Positions 44,884 to 54,766 of a stretch of 64,000 bases of DNA are shown piece by piece. Made by a program: the position numbers and the translations under genes. Origin of the DNA: Sinorhizobium americanum (lineage in GTDB: Bacteria > Pseudomonadota > Alphaproteobacteria > Rhizobiales > Rhizobiaceae). Numbering within the stretch: the stretch's first letter is position 1; every line of letters begins with the position of its first letter. The DNA lies in assembly GCF_001651855.1 (NCBI RefSeq), contig NZ_LNQC01000049.1:186001-250000 (forward strand), read 5' to 3'. The notes beneath the pieces were generated by a model, which was not told the origin of the DNA, ran no database searches, and saw nothing but the letters and a program-made list of their open reading frames with translations.

Positions 44884-46302
44884 ATGCCCGGAACCTCTTT
44901 TTTCAGCGATATGCTGCAGGGCATCACCGAGCGCGGCCGCAAGCTGTTGTTTGCCGCGTCGCGCAGCACGGACGCCGTCGAAGCAGATCTCGAGACGCTT
45001 TGCGAAATGCTGCTGTCGAGCCGCGGCGAAGCCTCCGGCATGGCCATTGCCGCCGAGATCCTCGGCCGCTGGAGCAAGTTCGACGAGGCCGGTGTCGAGC
45101 AGTTCCTGCACATGCTATCCGAAAAATTCGGCGCCGACACGGCGAAGCTCGACAAAGCGGTCGACAGGTACCGGACCGAGAAGAGCCCCGCCGCGGTCAT
45201 CGCCCTTCACACTGCGGCGGAACCCCGCCGTCAGGAACTGCTGCGCCGGTTGAATCACGCGCCGAGCGGTACGGCCAAGCTCGTCCGCATGCGCCAGCAG
45301 CTTCTCGCCTCCACCGATCGGTCGGACGCGTATCGTGCTCTCGACGCCGATTTCACCCATCTGTTCGGCTCCTGGTTCAATCGCGGCTTCCTGACGCTGC
45401 GTCCGATCGATTGGTCGACCCCGGCACACATTCTGGAAAAGATCATCAAATACGAAGCCGTGCACGAGATCGCCGGCTGGGAGGAACTGCGCCGACGCCT
45501 GGCGCCGGCCGACCGGCGCTGCTTCGCCTTCTTCCACCCGCGGCTCACCGACGAGCCGCTCGTCTTCGTCGAGGTGGCACTGACCCGATCCGTGCCGAGC
45601 GCCATCAGGGACGTGCTCGACGAGGGCCGGGAGCAGATCGATCCCGACCAGGCGACGACCGCCGTCTTCTATTCGATCTCCAACTGTCAGGAGGGCCTGC
45701 GCGGCATCTCCTTCGGCAATTTCCTCATCAAGCAGGTCGTCGAAGATCTGCGCAGGGACCTGCCCGGCCTCAAGAATTTCGTCACGCTCTCGCCGGTGCC
45801 GGGCTTTGCCCGCTGGCTGGCCAAGGCGCGTACATCGAAAGCCGAACCAATGCTTTCCGACGAAGACCGCAAGGTTCTGGCGCTCCTCGACGATCCGGCC
45901 TGGGCCGGCGACGAGAGCGCGGCAAGCGAGATCGAGCGCCTGCTTTTGCCGCTCGCAGCCCACTATTTCCTGATCGAGCGTACGCCGGAGGGCCGGCCGG
46001 TCGATCCGGTCGCCCGCTTCCATCTCGGCAACGGCGCCCGGCTGGAGCGGCTGAACTTCCTCGGCGACCGCTCAACCAAGGCCATGCGCCAAGCGCATGG
46101 GCTGATGGTCAACTACCTCTACAAGCTCGAGGACATCGAGGCGAACCACGAGGCCCTGGCGCAGCGCGGCGAGGTCACGGCCTCGCCGGCCGTCAAGAGC
46201 CTGCTCGGCCGAACCGGCGAAGGCCGACGCGGCGGCAAGGGCGAAATATCACGACCGTTCGCGCAAGTCATGAACGGCAAAACTGGTGGAGGGCGCGCAT
46301 GA
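44884..46302 (+). CDS. matA: Malonyl-CoA decarboxylase MatA
   Basis: A 472-residue enzyme that converts malonyl-CoA to acetyl-CoA and CO2. It has the N-terminal four-helix domain (about 1-160) and a C-terminal acyltransferase-like fold. SISNCQEGLRGISFGNFLIK holds the probable catalytic Ser (264 or 266) and PVARFHLGNGA the catalytic His380. I chose ATG 44884 because GAGGAG lies upstream; ATG 44863 and GTG 44836 are alternatives. The stop overlaps the matB ATG by 4 bases. It works with MatB and MatC for growth on malonate. Confidence 0.95.
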   Translation: MPGTSFFSDMLQGITERGRKLLFAASRSTDAVEADLETLCEMLLSSRGEASGMAIAAEILGRWSKFDEAGVEQFLHMLSEKFGADTAKLDKAVDRYRTEKSPAAVIALHTAAEPRRQELLRRLNHAPSGTAKLVRMRQQLLASTDRSDAYRALDADFTHLFGSWFNRGFLTLRPIDWSTPAHILEKIIKYEAVHEIAGWEELRRRLAPADRRCFAFFHPRLTDEPLVFVEVALTRSVPSAIRDVLDEGREQIDPDQATTAVFYSISNCQEGLRGISFGNFLIKQVVEDLRRDLPGLKNFVTLSPVPGFARWLAKARTSKAEPMLSDEDRKVLALLDDPAWAGDESAASEIERLLLPLAAHYFLIERTPEGRPVDPVARFHLGNGARLERLNFLGDRSTKAMRQAHGLMVNYLYKLEDIEANHEALAQRGEVTASPAVKSLLGRTGEGRRGGKGEISRPFAQVMNGKTGGGRA

Positions 46303-47813
46303 GCAACCATTTGTTTGACGCCATTCGGGCCGCCGCTTCCGGCGATGCGCCGTTTATCCGGCTCAGTGGCGGCCGGACCTGGACCTATGACGACGCGCTC
46401 GCGTTTTCGGGCCGCATCGCCAGCGCGATCGACACGCTCGGCATCCGCCCTGGCGACCGGGTCGCCGTCCAGGTCGAAAAGAGCCCCGAAGCGCTGATCC
46501 TTTATCTCGCCTGCCTGCGCAGCGGCGCGGTCTACCTGCCGCTTAACACCGCCTATACGCTCGCCGAGCTCGCCTATTTCATCGGCGACGCCGAACCGCG
46601 GCTGGTCGTCGTTTCCCCTTCCGTGCGGGAAAGCGTCAGGAAAGTCGCCGAGCCGCATGGCGCCATTGTCGAAACGCTTGGTACCGATGGCACGGGTTCG
46701 CTTCTCGACCTCGCCCGCGAAGAGGCGGCCGATTTCGTCGATGCGTCCTGTGCGGCCGATGACCTGGCGGCGATCCTCTACACATCGGGAACGACGGGCC
46801 GGTCCAAGGGGGCGATGCTCACCCACGGCAACCTGCTTTCGAATGCCATGACCTTACGCGACTGCTGGCGCGTGACCGCCGGCGATCGGCTGATCCATGC
46901 CCTGCCGCTCTTCCATACGCATGGGCTGTTCGTCGCCACCAATGTTACGCTTCTTGCCGGCGCCTCGATGTTCCTGCTGCCGAAGTTCGATCCGGACGAG
47001 GTGCTTTCGCTGATGCCCGAGGCGACGATGTTGATGGGCGTGCCGACCTTCTACGTGCGCCTCCTGCAGAGCCCCCGGCTCGACAGTGAGGCTGTCGCGA
47101 GCATGCGCCTCTTCATTTCCGGTTCGGCACCGCTGCTTGCCGAAACGCATGTCGAGTTCAGGAAGCGCACCGGCCAGGCGATCCTCGAGCGCTACGGCAT
47201 GACCGAAACCAACATGAACACCTCGAACCCCTATGACGGAGAACGGATCGCCGGAACCGTCGGCTTCCCGCTGCCGGGCGTGACGGTGCGCGTCACCGAC
47301 CCCACCACTGGCGCCGCCCTGCCGGCGGAGGAAACCGGCATGATCGAGATCAAGGGGCCGAACGTCTTCAAGGGCTACTGGCGGATGCCGGAAAAGACCG
47401 CCGCGGAATTCACCGCCGACGGATTCTTCATCAGCGGCGATCTCGGCAAGATCGACAGGGACGGCTATGTCCACATCGTCGGTCGCAGCAAGGACCTGGT
47501 GATTTCGGGCGGCTACAACATCTACCCGAAGGAGGTCGAGGGCGAGATCGACCAGCTCGAGGGTGTCGCCGAAAGCGCCGTAATAGGCGTCCCGCATCCC
47601 GATTTCGGCGAGGGCGTCACCGCCATCGTCGTGCGCAAGCCCGAGGCAGCGCTCGACGAAAGCGCCATTCTCGGCGCGCTCAGGGACCGGCTAGCGCGCT
47701 ACAAGCAGCCGAAACGCATCATCTTCGCCGACGATCTGCCACGCAACACGATGGGCAAGGTCCAGAAAAACCTTCTGCGGCAGCGATACGCCGACTTATA
47801 CGCCAGGACATAA
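46299..47813 (+). CDS. matB: Malonyl-CoA synthetase MatB
   Basis: A 504-residue acyl-adenylating ligase that makes malonyl-CoA from malonate, ATP and CoA. The P-loop AILYTSGTTGRSKG is near residue 155, LERYGMTETNMN binds adenylate, and DLVISGGYNIYPKEVEG is the hinge. PRNTMGKVQKN holds the C-terminal catalytic Lys. Length equals the rhizobial MatB. It overlaps matA by 4 bases, so equal synthesis is likely. Confidence 0.97.
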   Translation: MSNHLFDAIRAAASGDAPFIRLSGGRTWTYDDALAFSGRIASAIDTLGIRPGDRVAVQVEKSPEALILYLACLRSGAVYLPLNTAYTLAELAYFIGDAEPRLVVVSPSVRESVRKVAEPHGAIVETLGTDGTGSLLDLAREEAADFVDASCAADDLAAILYTSGTTGRSKGAMLTHGNLLSNAMTLRDCWRVTAGDRLIHALPLFHTHGLFVATNVTLLAGASMFLLPKFDPDEVLSLMPEATMLMGVPTFYVRLLQSPRLDSEAVASMRLFISGSAPLLAETHVEFRKRTGQAILERYGMTETNMNTSNPYDGERIAGTVGFPLPGVTVRVTDPTTGAALPAEETGMIEIKGPNVFKGYWRMPEKTAAEFTADGFFISGDLGKIDRDGYVHIVGRSKDLVISGGYNIYPKEVEGEIDQLEGVAESAVIGVPHPDFGEGVTAIVVRKPEAALDESAILGALRDRLARYKQPKRIIFADDLPRNTMGKVQKNLLRQRYADLYART

Positions 47814-47904
47814 CCGCGCGCCCTCTGGGAGGAAGGCGCAAGCACATCATCTCAATCTCGAAAACGACAGCTACGGCGCTCGAGGCGCCGGAGGGAGGGG
47901 AATC

Positions 47905-49251
47905 ATGGGCATCGAAATCCTATCCATACTGCTATTGATCGGCATGTTCGTCATCGCGACCATCCAGCCGATCAACATGGGCGCGCTGGCCTTCGGCTGC
48001 ACCTTCCTGCTCGGATCGCTGATCATCGGCATGAAGGCCAATGACATCTTCGCCGGCTTCCCGAGCGACCTGTTCCTGACGCTGGTCGCCGTCACTTATC
48101 TTTTCGCCATCGCCCAGATCAACGGCACCATCGACTGGCTCGTCGAATGCGCCGTGCGACTGGTGCGCGGGCACGTCGCCTGGATTCCCTGGGTGATGTT
48201 CCTAGTCGCCGCGGTGATCACCGGTTTCGGCGCGCTCGGGCCGGCGGCGGTCGCCATCCTGGCGCCGGTCGCGCTGAGCTTCGCCGTGCAATACCGCATC
48301 CACCCGGCGATGATGGGGCTGATGGTCATCCATGGCGCGCAGGCCGGCGGCTTCTCGCCGATCAGCGTCTATGGCGGCATCACCAACCAGATCGTCGTCA
48401 AGGCCGGCCTGCCCTTCGCGCCGACATCCCTGTTTCTCTCCAGCTTCTTCTTCAACCTGGCGATCGCCGTGCTGGTCTTCTTCGTCTTCGGCGGTGCGCA
48501 GATCATGAAGCAGAAAGCGGCAATGTCCGGTCCGTTGCCCGAACTCCATCCCGAGGGCGTATCCGCATCGATCCGTGGCCATGGCGGGACGCCCGCCAAG
48601 CCTATCCGGGAGCACACCTACGGCACCGCGGCCGACACCGCTGTGACATTGCGCCTGACCCCGGAAATGATCGCCACCCTGATCGGCCTGACGGCGCTCG
48701 GCATCGGCGCCCTCGTCTTCAAATTCAATGTCGGCCTGGTAGCGATCACCGTCGCCGTGGTGTTGGCGCTCATCTCGCCGAAGACCCAGAAGGCGGCGAT
48801 CGACAAGGTCAGCTGGTCGACCGTGCTGCTGATCACCGGCATCATCACCTATGTCGGCGTGATGGAGAAGGCCGGGACGATCGACTATGTGGCGAGCGGC
48901 ATTTCAAGCCTCGGCATGCCGCTGCTGGTGGCGCTGCTGCTGTGCTTCACCGGTGCGATCGTTTCGGCCTTCGCCTCCTCGACCGCATTGCTCGGCGCCA
49001 TCATTCCGCTCGCGGTGCCGTTCCTGCTGCAGGGGCAGATCAGCGCGGTCGGCGTCGTCGCGGCGATCGCCATCTCGACGACGATCGTCGATACCAGCCC
49101 GTTTTCGACGAACGGCGCCCTCGTCGTCGCCAACGCGCCGGACGAGAAGCGCGAGCACGTGCTGCGCCAGCTGCTCATCTACAGCGCACTGATCGCCATC
49201 ATCGGGCCGGTCGTCGCCTGGCTGGTCTTCGTCGTGCCCGGCCTGGTCTAA
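47905..49251 (+). CDS. matC: Malonate/dicarboxylate carrier MatC
   Basis: A 448-residue inner-membrane carrier with about 11-12 spans. It starts MGIEILSILLLIGMF and contains the MatC N-terminal domain. The internal repeat typical of the ion-transporter superfamily is seen in SVYGGITNQIVVKAG and the later SSTALLGAIIPLAVPF. A hydrophilic loop near residues 205-245 separates the halves. It should import malonate for MatB. It lies 91 bases after matB with a GGAGGGAGG ribosome site, and is followed by an 11-bp hairpin. Confidence 0.93.
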   Translation: MGIEILSILLLIGMFVIATIQPINMGALAFGCTFLLGSLIIGMKANDIFAGFPSDLFLTLVAVTYLFAIAQINGTIDWLVECAVRLVRGHVAWIPWVMFLVAAVITGFGALGPAAVAILAPVALSFAVQYRIHPAMMGLMVIHGAQAGGFSPISVYGGITNQIVVKAGLPFAPTSLFLSSFFFNLAIAVLVFFVFGGAQIMKQKAAMSGPLPELHPEGVSASIRGHGGTPAKPIREHTYGTAADTAVTLRLTPEMIATLIGLTALGIGALVFKFNVGLVAITVAVVLALISPKTQKAAIDKVSWSTVLLITGIITYVGVMEKAGTIDYVASGISSLGMPLLVALLLCFTGAIVSAFASSTALLGAIIPLAVPFLLQGQISAVGVVAAIAISTTIVDTSPFSTNGALVVANAPDEKREHVLRQLLIYSALIAIIGPVVAWLVFVVPGLV

Positions 49252-49279
49252 GGGCGCCGGCGCGGGCATCTCCCTCCCC

Positions 49280-49307
49280 GGGAAGGCGGACCCTCCTCCG
49301 CCTTCCC
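49280..49307 (+). terminator. 11-bp hairpin after matC
   Basis: GGGAAGGCGGA (49280-49290) pairs perfectly with TCCGCCTTCCC (49297-49307), 29 bases after the matC stop. There is no U-tract, so it may terminate weakly or protect the 3' end. Confidence 0.55.
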
Positions 49308-49388
49308 ACAGTCATGCGGAACATTCGCCGTTGACGTTGGTTTGCCTCCCCGTGCCGCACAATTCGATACGCACCCCAGGAGGATCCC

Positions 49389-50102
49389 ATGCCCGACTTT
49401 GACAGTGATGGACGCACTGCCGCCGCCCAGGGAACCAGCACGATGACGGCCTTCTTCGATAATCGGCGCGACGCGGAAGCGGCGGTAGAACGGCTGCACA
49501 AGGCAGAACTCGGCGCCGCCTCGGTTCAGCTTGTCCTCGGCATCGGCGAAGGGTGCTCTGATTTCGAGCGGGAGGGCATCCGGTCGGCGATCGAGAATTT
49601 TTTCTTCCCCGACGAGGACCGCGAGATTTATGCCGAGGGTCTCGCCCGCGGCGGATATCTGGTGACGGTGAGCGGCATCGACGACCAGAGCTACGCAGAG
49701 GTGCGAGACATTCTCGACGAAGGCACGATCGATCTCGACGAGCGCGCCGACCTTTGGAGGAGCGAGGGCTGGAGCGGTGGGCAGCGCGGTGTACCAAGTA
49801 CGCCGGCGACCGGCTCCACGGAAGACACTTTCGACGCTCCCCGGCCGGCACTGGCGACAAGAGACCACGCCCGAAGCTCCGGGACCGTTCGGACCTATCG
49901 GACGGAGAGCGCTTCGACATCCACGCTGAGCGACACCCCGGCGGCCGGCATGCACGAACCGGGGCAGGCCCCAGCCGATGCCGGCTCCTGGTCTCAGCCC
50001 GAATCCGACACTCCCGGCAGCCGTCGCCAGGAGCAGGACGGGCAGAGCCAAAGCCAGCAACTCGGCTCCGGCTGGTCGCAGAGCCAGAAGAGCGGACGCT
50101 GA
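49389..50102 (+). CDS. General-stress-type domain protein with low-complexity tail
   Basis: A 237-residue protein. Residues about 20-110 match the general stress protein 17M-like fold (TMTAFFDNRRDAEAAVERLHKA, then YAEGLARGGYLVTVSG). From about 130 the sequence becomes Ser/Gln/Gly-rich and poor in hydrophobics (GSWSQPES, QSQSQQLGSGWSQSQ), probably disordered. Such proteins are common in rhizobial stress regulons but have no proven activity. GGAGGATCCC before ATG 49389 supports the start. No operon partner. Confidence 0.8.
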   Translation: MPDFDSDGRTAAAQGTSTMTAFFDNRRDAEAAVERLHKAELGAASVQLVLGIGEGCSDFEREGIRSAIENFFFPDEDREIYAEGLARGGYLVTVSGIDDQSYAEVRDILDEGTIDLDERADLWRSEGWSGGQRGVPSTPATGSTEDTFDAPRPALATRDHARSSGTVRTYRTESASTSTLSDTPAAGMHEPGQAPADAGSWSQPESDTPGSRRQEQDGQSQSQQLGSGWSQSQKSGR

Positions 50103-50224
50103 CGACGCGATGCATGCCGAGCGAAGAAGTGCTGACCGGCGGATGCCTCTGCGGCATCACCCCTTCTCCCGATTTCCGACGTTCCAATCTGATCGGATGC
50201 CGCTCTAAGAACCTCTATTCGAGG

Positions 50225-50410
50225 TCAGGTCTTGGCGCTCGAATTCGGATTGTGCTTGTCTTTCTCGGTGACGGGACCTTTCGAGGCCTTGGAGCCGCCA
50301 CCCCACTCCTGCGCGTTGCGGGCCTGATCCCCGCCCGTCTTGCCAGGCTGGCTTTTCTTGGCGGTGCCGCTTTCTCCCTTGTTCTTCGGGCGATCCGGTT
50401 TCTTTTCCAT
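50225..50410 (-). CDS. Small basic hydrophilic protein, unknown function
   Basis: A 61-residue product, very rich in Lys, Gly, Ser, Pro and Gln, with no membrane span (starts MEKKPDRPKNKG). I chose ATG 50410, six bases after GGAG; an ATG four codons upstream is possible. I do not recognise a family; the composition suggests a disordered, stress-type protein, as often seen in rhizobia next to such genes. It may be an artefact, but a matching ribosome site and a bidirectional terminator behind its promoter side support it. It converges with the stress-type gene. Confidence 0.5.
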   Translation of the reverse strand: MEKKPDRPKNKGESGTAKKSQPGKTGGDQARNAQEWGGGSKASKGPVTEKDKHNPNSSAKT

Positions 50411-50499
50411 TTGGGGCTCCATCCGTTGTTCGGTTATTCGCCCCCGAACAGTCGAGCGGCCAATCGGTTCCAGCTTTGTCGAGATGCCATGCGCAACGA

Positions 50500-50534
50500 A
50501 AAAGCCCCGGAACGCGGAGCGTTCCGGGGCTTTT
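50500..50534. terminator. Bidirectional rho-independent terminator
   Basis: A 16-bp perfect stem (AAAAGCCCCGGAACGC and GCGTTCCGGGGCTTTT) around GGA, with A and T runs at both ends. It lies 27 bases downstream of the agaL2 stop on the minus strand and ends the agp operon. Confidence 0.92.
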
Positions 50535-50560
50535 CTGGTCGCCTGACCGGGAGAAAGAAA

Positions 50561-51934
50561 TCAGGCGGCCGCTACTTTTTTCGGGATGCGCGCCCATTCC
50601 GGGATCCAGTCCCGGTGGGCGACGAGCAGGTCGTCGACGAGCGACCAGATCTGGTCGAGGTCCAGTTCGGCGGCGGTGTGCGGATCCATCATCGCCGCGT
50701 GGTAGAGGTGTTCACGGTTCTCGGTGACGAGCGCCTGGACGGTCAGCTCCTGGACGTTGATGTTGGTGCGGATCAGCGCGGTGAGCTGCGGCGGCAGCGC
50801 GCCGATATAGGTCGGCTGGATGCCGGAGGAGTCGACGAGGCAGGGCACTTCGGCGGCGCAGTTTTCCGGCAGCGAGGTGATGCAGCCATTGTTCCTGAGA
50901 TTGCCGTAGATCACCGAAGGCTCGCCGGTCCAGACCGAGTTCATGATAGACGAGGCATATTCGTGGCTCTCGGCCACCTCGATCGTCTCGGCCTCCTTGT
51001 AGGCCGCCGCCTGCCCCTTCCAGCGCTCGATCTGCTCGATGCAGCGCTTCGGGTATTCGTCGAGCGGGATGCCGAATTTCTCGATCAGGTCGGGGCGGCC
51101 GTCCTTGATGAAATAGGGCGTGTACTCGGCAAAGTGCTCCGAGCTTTCCGTGACGAAATAGCCAAGCCGGGTCAGCATCTCATAGCGCACCTTGTTCGGG
51201 CAGCGCGGGTTCCAGTGGCTGGGCTTCGGGAAGCGGCCTTCGCGATAGCCGCGGATCAGCTCCGGGTAGAGGTCGCGATAGCTGCCGTCCTTCTGGCGAT
51301 GCTCGAACTTGAGATAAAACGCCATGTGGTTGATACCGGCGGCACGATAGCGGATTTCGTCGAGCGGAATGTCCAGGTCGCGGGCAAGCTCGAACGCCGT
51401 TCCCTGCACCGAATGGCAGAGGCCGACCTGCTTGATCGTCGGATATTTTTCGGCGATCGCCCAGGTGTTGATCGCCATCGGGTTGACATACTGCAGCAGG
51501 ATCGCTTCCGGGCAGACGGCGAGCATGTCCTCGCAGATCTTCCAGAGATGCGGCACGGTGCGAAGCCCGCGCATGATACCGCCGACGCCGAGCGTGTCGG
51601 CGATCGTTTGGCGCAGCCCGTATTTCTTCGGCACTTCGAAATCGGTGACGGTGCAGGGCTCGTAGCCGCCGATCTGGAAGGCGACGACGACGAAGTCCGA
51701 CCCTTCCAGCGCCTTCAGCTGATTCGAATAGGTTTCGATCTTCGCCTCGACGCCGAGGGTGCGCACCAGCTTGCCAGCCACGATCTCACTCTCGGCAAGG
51801 CGTTCCGGGTTCAAGTCCATCAGCGCGATGGTCGCGGCCGAAAGCGCCGGCCGCTGCAACACGTCGCCGATGATGTTCTTCATGAAGACGGTCGAGCCGG
51901 CGCCGATGAAGGTGATTTTGGGTTGTCTGGTCAT
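50561..51934 (-). CDS. agaL2: GH4 alpha-galactosidase
   Basis: A 457-residue family 4 glycosidase, which hydrolyses alpha-galactosides by an NAD-dependent oxidation-elimination mechanism with Mn2+. The Rossmann motif is GAGSTVF (11-17). Metal ligands are Cys173 (GLCHSV) and His203 (GINHMAF), and NPMAINTW is conserved. It is the last gene of the agp operon. With AgaL1 it forms a pair of distinct GH4 enzymes that flank the transporter genes. Name follows the S. meliloti agp/aga operon. Confidence 0.9.
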   Translation of the reverse strand: MTRQPKITFIGAGSTVFMKNIIGDVLQRPALSAATIALMDLNPERLAESEIVAGKLVRTLGVEAKIETYSNQLKALEGSDFVVVAFQIGGYEPCTVTDFEVPKKYGLRQTIADTLGVGGIMRGLRTVPHLWKICEDMLAVCPEAILLQYVNPMAINTWAIAEKYPTIKQVGLCHSVQGTAFELARDLDIPLDEIRYRAAGINHMAFYLKFEHRQKDGSYRDLYPELIRGYREGRFPKPSHWNPRCPNKVRYEMLTRLGYFVTESSEHFAEYTPYFIKDGRPDLIEKFGIPLDEYPKRCIEQIERWKGQAAAYKEAETIEVAESHEYASSIMNSVWTGEPSVIYGNLRNNGCITSLPENCAAEVPCLVDSSGIQPTYIGALPPQLTALIRTNINVQELTVQALVTENREHLYHAAMMDPHTAAELDLDQIWSLVDDLLVAHRDWIPEWARIPKKVAAA

Positions 51935-51956
51935 GGAAAGCCTCTGTTCTGGAAGG

Positions 51957-53627
51957 TCACGCGGCCACTTCGAAGGCGGCTCTCACGAGCCGCTTCGTAT
52001 AGGCAGTCTTGGGATTGGAAAGAATTTCGCTCACCGGCCCCTCCTCGACGATCTTGCCGTGCTGCATCACCACCACCCGATGGCAGAGCGCACGCACAAC
52101 CTTCAGGTCGTGCGAGATGAAGAGGTAGCTCAAGCCCCGCTCGTCCTGGAGCTTGCGCAACAGCTCGATGATCTGGGCCTGCACCGAGAGATCGAGCGCC
52201 GAGGTCGGCTCGTCGAGCAGGATGAATTCCGGCTCGAGCGCGATCGCCCGGGCAATCGCGATGCGCTGGCGCTGGCCGCCGGAAAATTCGTGCGGGAAGC
52301 GTGACAGAATATTGGGGGGCATGCCGGCGCTGACAAGCGCGTCCTGGACACGCGCAAGCCTATCCCTGCGGTTCTCGCCGAGGCCGTTGACGATCAGTCC
52401 TTCCTCGATGATCTGGCCGATCGACATGCGCGGATTGAGCGATGCGAAGGGATCTTGGAAGACGATCTGGATGCGCGAGCGCAGCGGCCGCATTCCCTTG
52501 CGGTCCTTGCCGTGGATCGGCTGGCCTTCGAAATAGATCTCGCCGCCATCGGTGTTGATCAGCCGGATCAGCGCCTGGCCGAAGGTCGTCTTGCCGGAGC
52601 CGGACTCGCCGACGAGGCCGAGCGTCTCGTGCCGGCGGAGATTGAGGCTGAGGCTGTCGACCGCGACGAGTTCCTTCAGCTCCGGCTTGAAGAAGCCGCC
52701 CTTCTTCAGCATGAACGAGACCCGGACGTTCCGCCCATCGAGCATGATCGGCGCATTGTCCGGCAGCGGCTTGGCCGATCCGGTCGGCTCGGAGGCAAGC
52801 AGCCGTCGCGTATAGGCATGCTGCGGGTTGGCGAAGAGCGCCTCCGTCGTGTTGTGCTCCTTCACCTCGCCGAGCTGCATCACATAGACATAGTCGGAGA
52901 ACTGCCTGACCACCGTCAGGTCGTGGGTGATGAGGATCACCGCCATGCCGAGCTCCTGCTGCAGCTTGCGGATCAGGTTGAGGATCTGGGCCTGCACGGT
53001 GACATCGAGGGCCGTCGTCGGCTCGTCGGCGATCAAGACATCGGGGTCGTTGGCGAGCGCCATGGCGATCATGACGCGCTGGCGCTGGCCGCCGGAAAGC
53101 TGATGCGGATACTGGTTGAGCCGCGCCTCCGGGTCGGGGATCTGCACATGGCGCAGCAGTTCGAGCGCCCGCTCGCTCGCCGCGCGGCGGCTCATCCGAC
53201 GATGCGCCCGGATCGCCTCGATGATCTGGCTACCGATCGAGTAGACCGGGTTCAGCGAGCTCATCGGCTCCTGGAAGATCATCGAGATTCGGTCACCGCG
53301 CAGCGCCCGGCGTTGCCGCTTCGAGAACTTCAGCACGTCCTTGCCATCATATTCGATGCGCGAATGCGAGGCGATCGTGGCACGCTTGGAAAGAAGCCCC
53401 ATGACGGTACGGGCCGTCACCGACTTGCCCGAACCGGACTCGCCGACGATCGCCACCGTCTCGCCTCGATAGAGCTGGAAGGAGACGTCCTTCACCGCCT
53501 CGACGGTGCCGTCCTCGACCTTGAAGGTGACGGCCACCCTGCGGGCGTCGATGACCGGCCGCGTGTCCTTGGTGTGGCGGTCACGCCGTTCTGCCGGTGC
53601 CGGCACAATGGTTTCGACTGTTGCCAT
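51957..53627 (-). CDS. agpD: Alpha-galactoside ABC transporter ATPase, two domains
   Basis: A 556-residue oligopeptide-type ATPase with two fused nucleotide-binding domains. The first has Walker [10 protein letters not shown] and [12 protein letters not shown]; the second has GESGSGKTT and [12 protein letters not shown]. Each has a Walker B DEPT. In most Opp/Dpp systems these are two proteins (D and F); here one chain serves both, as in S. meliloti AgpD. I chose ATG 53627, preceded by GAGGAG; a longer reading enters agpC. It powers uptake through AgpB/AgpC. Confidence 0.92.
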   Translation of the reverse strand: MATVETIVPAPAERRDRHTKDTRPVIDARRVAVTFKVEDGTVEAVKDVSFQLYRGETVAIVGESGSGKSVTARTVMGLLSKRATIASHSRIEYDGKDVLKFSKRQRRALRGDRISMIFQEPMSSLNPVYSIGSQIIEAIRAHRRMSRRAASERALELLRHVQIPDPEARLNQYPHQLSGGQRQRVMIAMALANDPDVLIADEPTTALDVTVQAQILNLIRKLQQELGMAVILITHDLTVVRQFSDYVYVMQLGEVKEHNTTEALFANPQHAYTRRLLASEPTGSAKPLPDNAPIMLDGRNVRVSFMLKKGGFFKPELKELVAVDSLSLNLRRHETLGLVGESGSGKTTFGQALIRLINTDGGEIYFEGQPIHGKDRKGMRPLRSRIQIVFQDPFASLNPRMSIGQIIEEGLIVNGLGENRRDRLARVQDALVSAGMPPNILSRFPHEFSGGQRQRIAIARAIALEPEFILLDEPTSALDLSVQAQIIELLRKLQDERGLSYLFISHDLKVVRALCHRVVVMQHGKIVEEGPVSEILSNPKTAYTKRLVRAAFEVAA

Positions 53628-53638
53628 CGGCGTGCTCC

Positions 53639-54766
53639 TCAATAGGGGTCGATTGCGTCGCGCAGGCCGTCGCCCAACGCATTGAAGGCGAAGACGGTGA
53701 CGAGCACGAAAGCGACCGGCGAGAGGATCCACGGATAGGAGCCGATCGCCGAATAGTTCGCGGTATCCTGCAGCATCAGCCCCCAGGAAATCAGCGGCGG
53801 TTTCACCGCAAAACCGAGGAAGCCGAGGAAGGATTCGAGAAGCACCACCTGCGGAATCGCCAGCGTCACGGCGACGATCACGTGGCTCATCACATTCGGG
53901 AAAATGTGCTGGAAGATGATGCGTCGGTCGGTCGCGCCGATGGCGATTGCCGCCCTGACATAGTCGATCCGCGCCAGAGCCAGCGTCTTGCCGCGCACCT
54001 CTCGTGACATCTGCGCCCAGCCGAGTGCCGACATCACGATCACGACGAAGGCGAGGAAGACATTGGTCGGCGCCGTCACTGGGATCAGCGATGAGAGCGC
54101 CAGGTAGAGCGGCAGTTGGGGGAAGGCGAGCACGAGCTCGACGAAGCGCTGCACCCAGGCATCGAAGCGCCCGCCGAAATAGCCCGATACCATGCCGACG
54201 GTCGTGCCGACCACGGTGACGATCGAGACCACCGTCAGCGCTATGATCAGCGAGATGCGCGAGCCGTAGAGGATGCGCGACAGCACGTCCCGGCCGAACT
54301 TGTCGGTGCCGAGCAGGTGCACCGGCGTACCGTCGACGGCGCCGAAGAGATGGCGCTCAGCCGGGATCAGCCCGAAGAGCCTGTAGGGAGCGCCCTCGAC
54401 GAAGAAGCCGAGGAGCTGCGGATTGTCGTAGTCGGGACCGATGACTGGCTGGAAGGTGATCGGATCGAGCTCCTCCGTCTCGCGCACCGGATAGCTGCGC
54501 GGCGAGAAGACGAAGTTGCCGTCCTTGTCGGTGAAGCTGATCGCCTGCGGCGGCGCAAAGGCGACCCCGGTCGCCTTCGGATCGACCGGCGACAGGAAAT
54601 CGGCAAAGATCGCCATGAGGATCAGCAGGCTGACGAGGATCAGGCCGAGCAGACCGGTCCAGGAGCGCTTCAGCCGCCGCCAGACGAGCGCGGTATAGCT
54701 CTCGTGATGATGCTTTTCTTCCGGCTGCATGGCGACCGGTACTGTGCCGTGGGCTTCGATGGTCAT
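53639..54766 (-). CDS. agpC: Alpha-galactoside ABC transporter permease AgpC
   Basis: A 375-residue OppC-type permease. A 30-residue cytoplasmic head, one span (about 38-60) and a large periplasmic insertion of about 110 residues precede the remaining five spans. The EAA-type loop is AIAIGATDRRIIFQHIFPNVMSHV. It pairs with AgpB. The ATG overlaps the agpB stop by 4 bases. The Opp-type architecture for a sugar transporter is typical of the rhizobial raffinose/melibiose system. Confidence 0.92.
   Translation of the reverse strand: MTIEAHGTVPVAMQPEEKHHHESYTALVWRRLKRSWTGLLGLILVSLLILMAIFADFLSPVDPKATGVAFAPPQAISFTDKDGNFVFSPRSYPVRETEELDPITFQPVIGPDYDNPQLLGFFVEGAPYRLFGLIPAERHLFGAVDGTPVHLLGTDKFGRDVLSRILYGSRISLIIALTVVSIVTVVGTTVGMVSGYFGGRFDAWVQRFVELVLAFPQLPLYLALSSLIPVTAPTNVFLAFVVIVMSALGWAQMSREVRGKTLALARIDYVRAAIAIGATDRRIIFQHIFPNVMSHVIVAVTLAIPQVVLLESFLGFLGFAVKPPLISWGLMLQDTANYSAIGSYPWILSPVAFVLVTVFAFNALGDGLRDAIDPY

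Noticed and set aside
45000-47813. 937-codon open frame on the plus strand across matA and matB
   Set aside because: Only its second half (from 46299) is matB; the first part is an out-of-frame reading of matA and is Arg/Pro-rich.
49754-52120. 788-codon plus-strand frame across agaL2 and the intergenic terminator
   Set aside because: It runs through the 16-bp terminator and antisense to GH4; no domain or ribosome site.
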